This document shows positions 40,387 through 48,459 of a DNA stretch of 64,000 bases, one piece after another (within the stretch, counting starts at the first letter, position 1; every line of letters starts with the position of its first letter). This stretch comes from Thermocrinis ruber (GTDB lineage Bacteria > Aquificota > Aquificia > Aquificales > Aquificaceae). The stretch is from contig NZ_CP007028.1 of the NCBI RefSeq assembly GCF_000512735.1, positions 248,001 to 312,000 on the forward strand, given 5' to 3'. Below the pieces are notes generated by a model that was given only the letters and a program-made list of their open reading frames with translations, was not told where the DNA came from and made no database searches. The position numbers and the translations under genes were made by a program.

Positions 40387-42096
40387 ATGGAAGAATCAAG
40401 GCTCGCAAAGCTAAACAATCTCAGGGAAAGGGGTGTAGCCTATCCATACAAATATGAAATCAGCCATAACCTTGGAGAGTTAAGAAGACAGTATGAAAGA
40501 GAACCACAGGGGGAAAGGGTAAAAATAAGGGGCAAGGTCAAAAGGGTTTCTAAGCAGGAAGACAGCTTTTTAATTAGGCTTGAGGATCAAAAGGGTGGGG
40601 TGGAGATGTTGGTAAGGACTGCCCAAGGGCTAAAGCAGGGGGAGGATGTAGTTCTTGAAGGAGTTCTTACAAGGTGGGAGGGCAAGCTAACCTTAGACCA
40701 GGCAGTAGTTTCGGAAGGAGATGCCCTTGATGTTTCAGAGGTAAAGGGAAAATACGACATAAACCCGGAGGATGTGGAGGTTTCTGTAGCGGGTAGGGTG
40801 ATAACCCTTCGCCCTATGGGGAAAGCCCTGTTTGCACACCTTCAGGATGCTACCGGAAAGCTTCAGATATACCTAAGGCAGAACATTGTGGGAGAGGCTT
40901 CTTTTAAAGATTTTGAGGAAATTGTAGACCCAGGGGACATACTGGGAGTTAAGGGAAGGCTTTTCAGAACCAACACGGGAGAGCTTACCGTTGAGGTAAA
41001 GGAGTGGGTACTTTTGGCAAAGAGTTTGCATCCTCTACCGGAAAAGTGGCATGGGTTGAAGGACGTAGAGGTTAGATACAGGCAAAGATACTTGGATCTG
41101 ATCGCCAACGAGCATGCCAGAAGGGTCTTTTTCCTAAGGAGCAGGCTTATAAGCGAAATAAGGAAGTTTTTAGACTCCAGGGGCTTTTTGGAGGTGGAAA
41201 CTCCCATCCTCCAACCCATAGCGTCCGGTGCAAACGCCAAGCCCTTCATAACCTATCACAACTACCTTGAGCAGAACCTCTATCTGAGGATCGCCCCTGA
41301 GCTTTATCTAAAGAGGCTCATTGTGGGAGGCATAAACAGGGTCTATGAGCTTGGTAAGAACTTCCGCAACGAGGGTGTAGATACCACCCACAACCCGGAA
41401 TTTACCATGCTTGAGTTTTACTGTGCCTACTGGGACTACAAGGACCTTATGGTCTTCACCGAGGAACTTTTTTCTTACCTGTTAAACCAGCTTGTGGGTG
41501 GGCTAAAGATAACCTACCAGGGCAAGGAGCTAGACTTTACACCGCCCTTTAAAAGATACCGCTACTTTGAACTTTTGGAGGAAAAGACGGGCAAAGACAA
41601 GGATTTCTTTTTGAGGGACGTGGATGGTCTCAGAAAGTTGGCAAAGGAGGTGGGAGTACCCAAGGCGGAAACGCTAACCCATGCTAAGTTAATAGACAAG
41701 GTCTTTGACTTGCTGGTGGAGGATGAACTTTGGGGACCTTGCTTTGTGATAGACTTTCCAAAACTGCTCTCACCCTTGGCAAAAACCCACCGTGAGGACC
41801 CAGATTTGGTGGAGAGGTTTGAGCTCTTTGTAGCAGGCAAGGAAATAGCCAACGCATACACAGAGCTAAACGACCCTATGGAGCAGAGGGAGAGGTTCTT
41901 AGAACAGTTGAAGGAAAAGGAGATGGGAGATGAAGAAGCCATGGCTATGGATGAGGACTTTATAAGGGCTCTGGAGTATGGTATGCCACCCACCGCTGGA
42001 GAGGGTATAGGTATAGATAGACTGGTAATGCTTTTGGCGGATGTGGATTCTATAAGGGAGGTAATACTCTTTCCTGCCCTCAGGCAGAAGACATGA
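40387..42096 (+). CDS. lysS: Lysine--tRNA ligase, class II, with an additional OB fold
   Basis: 569 residues, longer than the usual ~500. A LysRS-typical start ([16 protein letters not shown]) is followed by an OB-like segment at about 45-115 ([24 protein letters not shown]). Then comes the canonical anticodon-binding OB fold at about 130-220 ([23 protein letters not shown]). Motif 2 is [13 protein letters not shown] with [11 protein letters not shown], and motif 3 is [13 protein letters not shown]. It charges tRNA-Lys. Its stop overlaps purN by 4 bases. Confidence 0.95.
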   Translation: MEESRLAKLNNLRERGVAYPYKYEISHNLGELRRQYEREPQGERVKIRGKVKRVSKQEDSFLIRLEDQKGGVEMLVRTAQGLKQGEDVVLEGVLTRWEGKLTLDQAVVSEGDALDVSEVKGKYDINPEDVEVSVAGRVITLRPMGKALFAHLQDATGKLQIYLRQNIVGEASFKDFEEIVDPGDILGVKGRLFRTNTGELTVEVKEWVLLAKSLHPLPEKWHGLKDVEVRYRQRYLDLIANEHARRVFFLRSRLISEIRKFLDSRGFLEVETPILQPIASGANAKPFITYHNYLEQNLYLRIAPELYLKRLIVGGINRVYELGKNFRNEGVDTTHNPEFTMLEFYCAYWDYKDLMVFTEELFSYLLNQLVGGLKITYQGKELDFTPPFKRYRYFELLEEKTGKDKDFFLRDVDGLRKLAKEVGVPKAETLTHAKLIDKVFDLLVEDELWGPCFVIDFPKLLSPLAKTHREDPDLVERFELFVAGKEIANAYTELNDPMEQRERFLEQLKEKEMGDEEAMAMDEDFIRALEYGMPPTAGEGIGIDRLVMLLADVDSIREVILFPALRQKT

Positions 42097-42743
42097 GGGT
42101 GGGTGTTTTGGTATCCGGCAGGGGCTCCAACCTACAAGCCCTCATAAACGCTTACAACGAGGGAAAGATAAAGGGAGAGATAGCTTTAGTTATTTCCGAC
42201 AACCCTCAAGCTTACGCCATAGAAAGATGCAAAAGGCATGGAATTGAGTATGCGGTGGTGGAAAGAAGGGAATTTAAAAGCAAGCTGGAGTTTGAAAGAA
42301 GGATGGTGGAGCTTTTGAAGGAAAAAGGCGTGGAGCTGGTAGTCCTTGCGGGCTTTATGAGGGTGCTCAGTGGAGAGTTTTTAAAGGCTTTCCCCATGCG
42401 CGTTATAAACATCCATCCTTCTCTTATTCCAGCCTTTCAGGGATTGCATGCCCAAAGGCAAGCCTTAGAGTATGGGGCAAAGCTAACCGGTTGCACAGTG
42501 CATTTTGTTTCTGAGGAACTTGACAATGGACCCGTGATCGTCCAGGCATGCGTGCCCGTGCTACCCCAAGATACTGAAGAGAGCCTATCCCAAAGGATCC
42601 TTGAGTTTGAGCATAAGATACTTCCTCAGGCTGTAAAGTGGATTTCCGAAGGTCGTGTGGAGGTGGAGGGTAGGAAGGTTGTGGTAAAGGGTGCCATCTA
42701 CGGAACCCTTCCTGTCAATCCTCAGCTGGAGGACTTTTTATAA
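42093..42743 (+). CDS. purN: Phosphoribosylglycinamide formyltransferase
   Basis: 216 residues, about the normal length. [14 protein letters not shown] at the N terminus, the catalytic Asn/His/Asp set in [15 protein letters not shown] and [19 protein letters not shown]. It formylates GAR with 10-formyl-THF in purine synthesis. Overlaps lysS by 4 bases. purC is about 0.8 kb away on the other strand, so the pur genes are not one operon. Confidence 0.97.
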   Translation: MRVGVLVSGRGSNLQALINAYNEGKIKGEIALVISDNPQAYAIERCKRHGIEYAVVERREFKSKLEFERRMVELLKEKGVELVVLAGFMRVLSGEFLKAFPMRVINIHPSLIPAFQGLHAQRQALEYGAKLTGCTVHFVSEELDNGPVIVQACVPVLPQDTEESLSQRILEFEHKILPQAVKWISEGRVEVEGRKVVVKGAIYGTLPVNPQLEDFL

Positions 42744-42765
42744 TATTTTTTGGGAGGTTGAAAGT

Positions 42766-43161
42766 ATGTGGAAGAAGTTGAGAAATCCCGCGTTAGCCCT
42801 TGCAATAGCTGGTTGGTTTTTCCTTTTTAACTCCGCCCCTGCGGTGGCAGGACTTGTGGGCTCCAAGCCCGCCTCTGAGGAGGTGTCAAAGATAAACAGG
42901 GAGGAAGACATAAGAACCATTCAGAGGGCTCTGGAGAGCAAAATAGTTCAAGAGAAATTGAAAGCCTATGGGCTCAGCAAAGAGGAAATAGAAAAAAAAC
43001 TCTCGGAGATGGACGACCAGCAAATACACGTCTTAGCCAGGGCATCGGAGAAGGTGCTGGCAGGTGGAGATGGGCTTGGGGTGGTCATATCCCTCTTGGT
43101 GATCGCCATACTGGTGGTGATCCTTCTGAAGCTCCTCAACAAGGAAATCATAATAAGGTAA
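42766..43161 (+). CDS. PA2779-like membrane-anchored small protein
   Basis: 131 residues from the ATG at 42766, chosen because TGGGAGGTTG precedes it. A signal-like N-terminal segment (LALAIAGWFFLFNSAPAVAG) is followed by a helical charged middle, EKKLSEMDDQQIHVLARASEKV, a Gly-rich turn and a C-terminal membrane helix (VVISLLVIAILVVILLKLL). The combination matches the PA2779 family, whose usual partner is a PA2778-type C39-like peptidase, and such a gene follows directly here. The role of the pair is unknown. Confidence 0.7.
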   Translation: MWKKLRNPALALAIAGWFFLFNSAPAVAGLVGSKPASEEVSKINREEDIRTIQRALESKIVQEKLKAYGLSKEEIEKKLSEMDDQQIHVLARASEKVLAGGDGLGVVISLLVIAILVVILLKLLNKEIIIR

Positions 43162-43595
43162 TCCTAAAAGTTCCCTTTGTAAAACAACGGGACCAATTTT
43201 GCGGTCCCGCCTCCCTCAGCAGTGTTTTTGCCTACTATAACCTATACATAGACCAAGATGAAATAGCCAAAGAAGTTTATATTCCTAAGCTAAAGGGCGC
43301 CCTTATCACAGACCTTGAGAACTACGCAAAAAAGAAAGGTTTCAAGACGGAGCTTTTTAGAGGGGACCTTGAGAAACTTAGACAATACATAAGCAGAGGA
43401 CTACCTGTGATAATCCTCGTAGATCTGGGTGCGCTTTTTGTTAGCGTGCCCCACTACTTGGTGGTGGTGGGTTTTGACGGAGAGGGTTTTTATGCCCATA
43501 CGGGCTACGAAGAGATGAAGTTTTACCCTTCCCAAGGGCTGGATAAAATCTGGGGAAGGATGGGAAGGGTGGGTTTGGTGGTTTATCCACCTTGA
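43158..43595 (+). CDS. C39-like cysteine peptidase-domain protein (PA2778-like), start codon unclear
   Basis: The frame is open to a TGA at 43593-43595 and begins, after the preceding stop, with VPFVKQRDQFCGPASLSS, a C39-type active-site Cys. VPHYLVVVGFDGEGFYAHTG carries the catalytic His and the following acid region. From 43158 this gives 145 residues. There is no ATG, GTG or TTG in frame near the beginning, and the frame continues upstream into a region certainly coding in another frame. Either a rare start (for example ATC at 43161) is used, or a -1 shift from the upstream gene makes a fusion, or a base is missing. Normal PA2778 homologues carry a signal peptide, and none is seen here. 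Confidence 0.65.
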   Translation, partial: VILKVPFVKQRDQFCGPASLSSVFAYYNLYIDQDEIAKEVYIPKLKGALITDLENYAKKKGFKTELFRGDLEKLRQYISRGLPVIILVDLGALFVSVPHYLVVVGFDGEGFYAHTGYEEMKFYPSQGLDKIWGRMGRVGLVVYPP

Positions 43596-44284
43596 ATTTT
43601 TTCTAAAACCCTTCTATAGCCCTCCATTAGGTCTCCTAGGTCAAACCTAAAGCGGTCTTTGTCCAATTTTTCCCTTGTTTTTGCATCCCAGAGCCGGCAA
43701 GTATCGGGGGATATCTCATCGATAACCGCCAAACTTCCATCGGGGAGTATGCCAAACTCCAGCTTAAAGTCCACCAGCAATAGCCCATGCTCTTTGAAAA
43801 ACTCCCTGAGCACCTGGTTGGTTTTCAGTGCCATTTCTTTCATACTTTGAACTTGCCAGTCTTCTGCTAGGTTCAAAAGCCTTATGTGTTCCACGCATAT
43901 AAGTGGGTCGTGCAACTGGTCGTTTTTATAGAAAAACTCCACCAAAGGTGGTTTAAGTTCTAACCCCTCCTCAAGCCCGAGTCTTTTGCACAGGCTCCCT
44001 GCGGTGATGTTGCGAACTACCACCTCCAAGTCAAACCTCTTTGCCTTCCAAACCAACATCTCCCGCTCAGATAGCTTTTTTATGTAGTGGGTCTTTATCC
44101 CCGATTTTTCCAAAAGCTCAAAGAGAAGGCTGGAAATGGTGTTGTTTATAACGCCCTTACCTTCTATTTCAGCCTTTTTTGTGGCATCAAAGGCGGTGGC
44201 ACTGTCTTTGAAAAAGACTATTACCTTGTCCTCTTCTTCCGTTTTATATATGACCTTCGCCTTTCCCTCGTAGAGCTTTTCCAT
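43583..44284 (-). CDS. purC: Phosphoribosylaminoimidazole-succinocarboxamide synthase
   Basis: 233 residues. LYEGKAKVIYKT at the N terminus, FKDSATAFDATKKAEIEGKG, EVVVRNITAGSLCKRLG and DEISPDTCRLWD are the canonical SAICAR synthetase motifs. It joins CAIR and aspartate in purine synthesis. It lies 9 bases downstream of the glycosyltransferase gene in the same direction. Its end overlaps the C39-like gene on the other strand by 13 bases. Confidence 0.97.
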   Translation of the reverse strand: MEKLYEGKAKVIYKTEEEDKVIVFFKDSATAFDATKKAEIEGKGVINNTISSLLFELLEKSGIKTHYIKKLSEREMLVWKAKRFDLEVVVRNITAGSLCKRLGLEEGLELKPPLVEFFYKNDQLHDPLICVEHIRLLNLAEDWQVQSMKEMALKTNQVLREFFKEHGLLLVDFKLEFGILPDGSLAVIDEISPDTCRLWDAKTREKLDKDRFRFDLGDLMEGYRRVLEKIQGG

Positions 44285-44293
44285 AGAAACATT

Positions 44294-45403
44294 TTAACAG
44301 TATGTGCGAGCGAAGGTTTTACTGTAGTAGAGACTTATTATCCTCTCAAGGTTTTTGAAGATGGAAAAGTCCTCTTCCACCCTTTGCCTTAGGTATAGAC
44401 GGGTGCTCTTGGAAATAAGGTCTGTGCCCTTCACAATAGCTTGGGCTAGGGCTTGGGACGTTCTCTCCTTGGAAAGGAATTCTTTGAGGATCTGGGTTTC
44501 AAGCTCTAAGTCAAAGGCACACACTGGCGTTCCGCTGGCTTGGGCTTCCAAAAAGGCAAAGCCAAAGGTCTCAAAGGAGGACGCACTAACAAACAGGTCC
44601 GCGCTGGCATAAAGGACAGAGAGCTCCCCTTTTTCCAAGTAGGGTATGTAGGTTAGATTGTTAAATCTTTTTGCATACCACTTTACCAAAAAGCTAAGGG
44701 GTCCCTTGCCTACCACTACCAATTGGAAGAGGGATGGGTCCAAAAGCTCAAAGGCTTGCAGGAGGGTTTTTATGCCCTTTTCTACGCTCAGCCTGCCCGC
44801 ATACAGGAGTAAAAATTTCTTCTCTTCCACTCCCAAGAGCTTTTTTAAGTAAAAGTCCCGCTTGGAGGGATTAAAAAGCTCTGTATCCACTCCCATTGGT
44901 GTGTAATACACATTCTCAAAGCCAAGTGCGTCAAACTCCCTTTTATACTTCTCCGTGGGAACCAGCAGAAGGTCTGCCTTTTTTAGGCACCTTTCAAAGA
45001 CATGGTTTAAGAGCACCTTTTTAAAGGGATTCGGCATTGGCATAAGCTCTATTTCCCTCTTGGCATCCGCGTGATAAAAGACAGATAGAAGGTAGTTCTT
45101 TCTTTTTAGGAAAGGGACCAACAGATAGGTTCCCCCTAGCTCCACCACATCCGGCTTTTCCTCCTCAATAATTCTGTTTATTTCCTTCACGGAAGAAAAG
45201 AACCTGTATCCACCGATGAGACCAAAAGAGGATAGCTCGTAAAAACGAGTCCTTCCCACCGTGTAGGTTCTGGGCTTTTTACCGGGGACAACCACTACAT
45301 GTTCCACATCCTGGTTTTTCATGAACTCTACCTTGTAGTTTATGTAGGTTTTTATGCCACCGCTGGTGGGATGATAATATGGAGTTATATCCATAAGCTT
45401 CAT
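44294..45403 (-). CDS. Glycosyltransferase, GT4 family
   Basis: 369 residues. N-terminal half with HPTSGGIKTYI (loop for nucleotide sugar acceptor), then LLYAGRLSVEKGIKTLLQAFELL, VVGKGPL, and SASSFETFGFAFLEAQASGTPV with the E-x7-E pair. This is a GT-B retaining glycosyltransferase. Sugar and acceptor cannot be told. The start overlaps the PHP-GT4 gene by 4 bases. Together they look like a glycolipid or polysaccharide pathway. Confidence 0.92.
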   Translation of the reverse strand: MKLMDITPYYHPTSGGIKTYINYKVEFMKNQDVEHVVVVPGKKPRTYTVGRTRFYELSSFGLIGGYRFFSSVKEINRIIEEEKPDVVELGGTYLLVPFLKRKNYLLSVFYHADAKREIELMPMPNPFKKVLLNHVFERCLKKADLLLVPTEKYKREFDALGFENVYYTPMGVDTELFNPSKRDFYLKKLLGVEEKKFLLLYAGRLSVEKGIKTLLQAFELLDPSLFQLVVVGKGPLSFLVKWYAKRFNNLTYIPYLEKGELSVLYASADLFVSASSFETFGFAFLEAQASGTPVCAFDLELETQILKEFLSKERTSQALAQAIVKGTDLISKSTRLYLRQRVEEDFSIFKNLERIISLYYSKTFARTYC

Positions 45404-47628
45404 ACCTTCACTCCTACGCGTCCCAGAAGTTTGTTTATATAGTCTAAGTAAGTCTCAGTCAGGTCCATAGACTGGGTGTACCTTAGGGCTTCGGCGGACA
45501 TGAATTCCCTCAGGCGTGGAGATTCCAGCAGTCTTCCCAGCTTTTCCACAAAATCCTCATAAGAGTGCGCTATAAATCCATTTACTCCCTCTTCCACATG
45601 TTCGTGGGATGCACCCTTGCTACTTACCACTACAGGGAGCCCGCTTGCCATAGCCTCCAAGATCACCTGTCCGTAGGTCTCCGTCTCAGAGGGGAACAAA
45701 AACACATCCGCACTGGCGTACGCCTTTGCCAGCTCTTCCCCGGTCAGATATCCCAAAAGATAAACATTCCTTGGCTTTTTCTTTTCTATTTCTTCTCTGT
45801 AGGGTCCATCCCCCACTATGATGAAGGTATCCTCCGGAAAGTTTTTGGCACAGTACAAGAAGGCATCCAAGTTCTTTTCCTTTGAGACCCTGCCCACATA
45901 GAGGACCACATTTCCCCTAACCTGCACGCCAAACTTTCTTTGGAAAAAGCCATCTTCCTTTTTGGAGGGGTTGAACAGACTTGTATCCACGCCCCTCTTG
46001 AAGACTTTGATCTTTTCCTCCTTTACTCCCTTTTCCTTTAAGAGCTTTTTGTAAGCTTCGGAGGGTACAAAGACCCTTTCGCAGGCGTTGCAAAGAAGGG
46101 CAATGAGCTTGTAAGAGATGTCCATAAGTTCCCGGCTTCCTGTGTAGGTGTATGCGTAGGCAGGTACATCCGTGTGGAAGGTAAAAGTTGTAGGAAGTCC
46201 CAAAGCCTTGGCAACGCCAAAAGCCATAATGCCCAGAGGTCCCGGCGTGGCTATATGCACCCTTGAATAGTTCCTCAAAAGGTCCAGAAGAGATATAAGG
46301 GTAGGCACACGAAGTTTAAACTCTTCGTAGAAGGGCGTAGAAAACTCAAAGGCTGGCTTCAAAAGGACCAGGTTACTCTCTCTAACATCTCCGTCCCAGA
46401 CGGCTATTACATCTAAGGGTAGGTCGTGCTTTTCCGCCAACTCCCTAATGATCCTTGAGCTTCTTGCCACACCGTTTATTTCAAAGTGTGTGTCTGTTAT
46501 GTATGCAAGCCTTTCTTTTCTCTTTGGTATGATGCCAAAGCTTTTTGCAACCTCTTCTGCCTTTTTCTCCTCGGTTTTTTGTCTGTAGGCTAAAAATACG
46601 GGTGCAGAGTGAAGAATCAAGGCAAGGATGGACTCACCAAGGGTAGAGGTGGAGGGTTCTTTTAGGAGCCTCTCTAAGGCAAGCTTGGGGACTTTGTCTA
46701 AAGCTTCCTTCAGGAGGGAGTGCCTTTCTGCGTTGGTGCCCAAGAAGGTCCTCAAAAAGAGTTCCGTCATTGGGTTGTTGGAGTGCATAAAGATAAAGTC
46801 CGTAAAGGGTTTTAGGGCGGAGGGAATTTTTCCCTTGTTTAGGAGAAAGTCATAGCCCACCCGAGAGACCATGTTCAAAAGCCTTTCGTAGCCTAGCTTT
46901 TCCGTATTTACCCAAGTCCTCCCTTCCCTTAAAGCTTGTAAAAACTCTTCCTTTGAAAGGGCTTGGGCTTCTGTCCAAGTTCTCCCCACATCCATACCGC
47001 CGTGGTCGTCAGAACCCGCAGTAAAGGATATATAAGGTCTTGTTCTAAGGGATTTTATCTTGTACTTTTCCTCAAGCTGATGAATTTTCTCCCAACCATC
47101 GTAGAGCCTTGCCAGTTTTTCCTCCAACTCCCTTAGGTTCTCTCCGCGGGTGCCGTTTATGACCTCCCAGTTATCAAACAGAAGGACAAACTTCTCCACC
47201 AGGGACTTGGTGATCTTTGTATCCTGCACCGGATACAAGGGATGTGCCAAGGAGTGGGCTATGTTCTTGGCTTTTAAATAGGCAACAAATTCATAAACAT
47301 TTTCCCTCAACTTCATGAGGTCTTCGTGAATCTTTTCGTCTATGCCGTAGGCTAAAACGTGCACCTTTGCCTTTTCCTCCGGAAACTCCACCGTGTACTC
47401 ACAGCTTATAAAGACCTCCGGCAGGTGGGCGATCTCCAAAACGCCATCTATGGTGTTGTGGTCTGTGATGGTTATGTAGGTCATGCCCCTTTCCTTTAGC
47501 CTTTTGTATATTTCCATGGGCTCCGTGAAGCTCTCGGGGCATCCGATCAGCTTGCTAAACCATCCACCCGGCAGGTTAGACGCCTTGGAGTGAAGGTGCA
47601 GGTCTGCTTTTGCTAAAGAGTTCCTCAT
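45400..47628 (-). CDS. PHP-domain/GT4 glycosyltransferase fusion protein
   Basis: 742 residues. Residues 1-~250 form a PHP-type metal-dependent phosphoesterase (ADLHLHSKAS, TITDHNTIDG, FISCEYTVEF, HSLAHPLYP and SDDHGGMDVG supply the metal-binding His and Asp). From about 385 a GT4 glycosyltransferase follows (YITDTHFEINGVARSS, VFKRGVDTSLFNPS, LYVGRVSKEKN, FPSETETYGQVILEAMASGLPVV). The fusion couples a phosphatase-like domain with sugar transfer. The order DUF2334-PHP/GT-GT suggests a linked pathway. The start overlaps the DUF2334 gene by 53 bases. Confidence 0.88.
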   Translation of the reverse strand: MRNSLAKADLHLHSKASNLPGGWFSKLIGCPESFTEPMEIYKRLKERGMTYITITDHNTIDGVLEIAHLPEVFISCEYTVEFPEEKAKVHVLAYGIDEKIHEDLMKLRENVYEFVAYLKAKNIAHSLAHPLYPVQDTKITKSLVEKFVLLFDNWEVINGTRGENLRELEEKLARLYDGWEKIHQLEEKYKIKSLRTRPYISFTAGSDDHGGMDVGRTWTEAQALSKEEFLQALREGRTWVNTEKLGYERLLNMVSRVGYDFLLNKGKIPSALKPFTDFIFMHSNNPMTELFLRTFLGTNAERHSLLKEALDKVPKLALERLLKEPSTSTLGESILALILHSAPVFLAYRQKTEEKKAEEVAKSFGIIPKRKERLAYITDTHFEINGVARSSRIIRELAEKHDLPLDVIAVWDGDVRESNLVLLKPAFEFSTPFYEEFKLRVPTLISLLDLLRNYSRVHIATPGPLGIMAFGVAKALGLPTTFTFHTDVPAYAYTYTGSRELMDISYKLIALLCNACERVFVPSEAYKKLLKEKGVKEEKIKVFKRGVDTSLFNPSKKEDGFFQRKFGVQVRGNVVLYVGRVSKEKNLDAFLYCAKNFPEDTFIIVGDGPYREEIEKKKPRNVYLLGYLTGEELAKAYASADVFLFPSETETYGQVILEAMASGLPVVVSSKGASHEHVEEGVNGFIAHSYEDFVEKLGRLLESPRLREFMSAEALRYTQSMDLTETYLDYINKLLGRVGVKV

Positions 47629-48298
47629 AGCTAATCACCTCCCTTTCTTTTTTTACTTTCTTTAGAATGGACCTCCAAAGGACTATCTTTCTTCTGTCTC
47701 TGAAATCCCTTGCGTGCAAAGAGAGTCTCAAAACCTTTGCCCTTCCGTAAAGCTTTAGAAGGGTGGGCACCGCCATCAGGCTAAGAAAGGAAAGCACTGG
47801 TCTGTTGCTGAAGGTAATGGAGGGGGAAGGTATCTTTTCCTCGCTCTGCAGGTCCTTTATGAAATCCCTGTAGCCCACAGCCCTAAAGCCAAAGGCAGAG
47901 AGTACATCCTCCAGCCATGGGTTTGAAATCCACGCAGGGGGCACAAAGAACTTTGCAGTAAGGGATAGAGACTCAAAGATGTCTAAAGCCTTTTCTATCT
48001 TTTGGTAGGTTTCTTCAATGCCCCCCTCCCCAAACTCCCCTTCCCCGTAAGTGTAAAGGATCTGAGAGAGCTTTACTTTAGCCTTATGGCTGTATCCGTG
48101 CAGAACGATCTCTTGCTCCAGTGCCTTCAAAAAACCAACAAAATTTTTATGTTTATAGAGAGGGTGTTCTTCCCTGTAGTTTGGGATGACCAAAAGGGAG
48201 AACTTATCTATTTTTAGCCTTTGCAGAAATTCCACCGCCTGATAAACTTCCTGTTTGTAGAAAGGCGACACATCGTGAATTTCTACTATGGCATACAT
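47576..48298 (-). CDS. DUF2334 family (polysaccharide deacetylase-like) protein
   Basis: 240 residues. EIHDVSPFYKQEV near the N terminus, FSLLVIPNYR and IVLHGYSHKAK are the DUF2334 landmarks, a branch of the NodB-like deacetylases, with the His of HGYSH and the Asp of HDVSP as probable metal ligands. Substrate unknown. It is the first gene of the operon reading leftward, preceded by a possible Pho-type box at 48358-48375. It overlaps the PHP-GT gene by 53 bases. Confidence 0.85.
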   Translation of the reverse strand: MYAIVEIHDVSPFYKQEVYQAVEFLQRLKIDKFSLLVIPNYREEHPLYKHKNFVGFLKALEQEIVLHGYSHKAKVKLSQILYTYGEGEFGEGGIEETYQKIEKALDIFESLSLTAKFFVPPAWISNPWLEDVLSAFGFRAVGYRDFIKDLQSEEKIPSPSITFSNRPVLSFLSLMAVPTLLKLYGRAKVLRLSLHARDFRDRRKIVLWRSILKKVKKEREVISYEELFSKSRPAPSLQGV

Positions 48299-48357
48299 GT
48301 TAAGGAATATGCTAATGCTTTAGTGTTAAGAAATTATTAATTTCTGACAAAAAAGGT

Positions 48358-48375
48358 TAACAATTTCTTAACAAA
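48358..48375 (+). promoter_or_regulatory. Possible Pho-type box (two TTAACAA units) before the DUF2334-glycosyltransferase operon
   Basis: TTAACAA at 48358-48364 and again at 48369-48375, exactly 11 bp apart. A weaker pair, TTAAGAA and TTAATTT, occurs at 48327 and 48338, also 11 bp apart. The box is 60-77 bases upstream of the DUF2334 start, with a TAATAAT -10-like stretch between. Same unit as the array before phoX. Confidence 0.45.
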
Positions 48376-48395
48376 AAGGTCTGCCATAAGGTGAA

Positions 48396-48453
48396 ATATC
48401 ATTAAAAAAAAGGAAAAAAAAGAAAAAAGAGGAGGAGGCAGGAGCCTCCCCAG
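48396..48453 (-). terminator. Rho-independent terminator of phoX
   Basis: On the minus strand GGAGGC and GCCTCC, extended by GG/CC-type pairs, form a stem with a TCCT loop. It is followed by a long T-rich run (48396-48430, mostly T on the minus strand). It lies directly after the phosphatase stop. Confidence 0.85.
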
Positions 48454-48459
48454 GACCCT

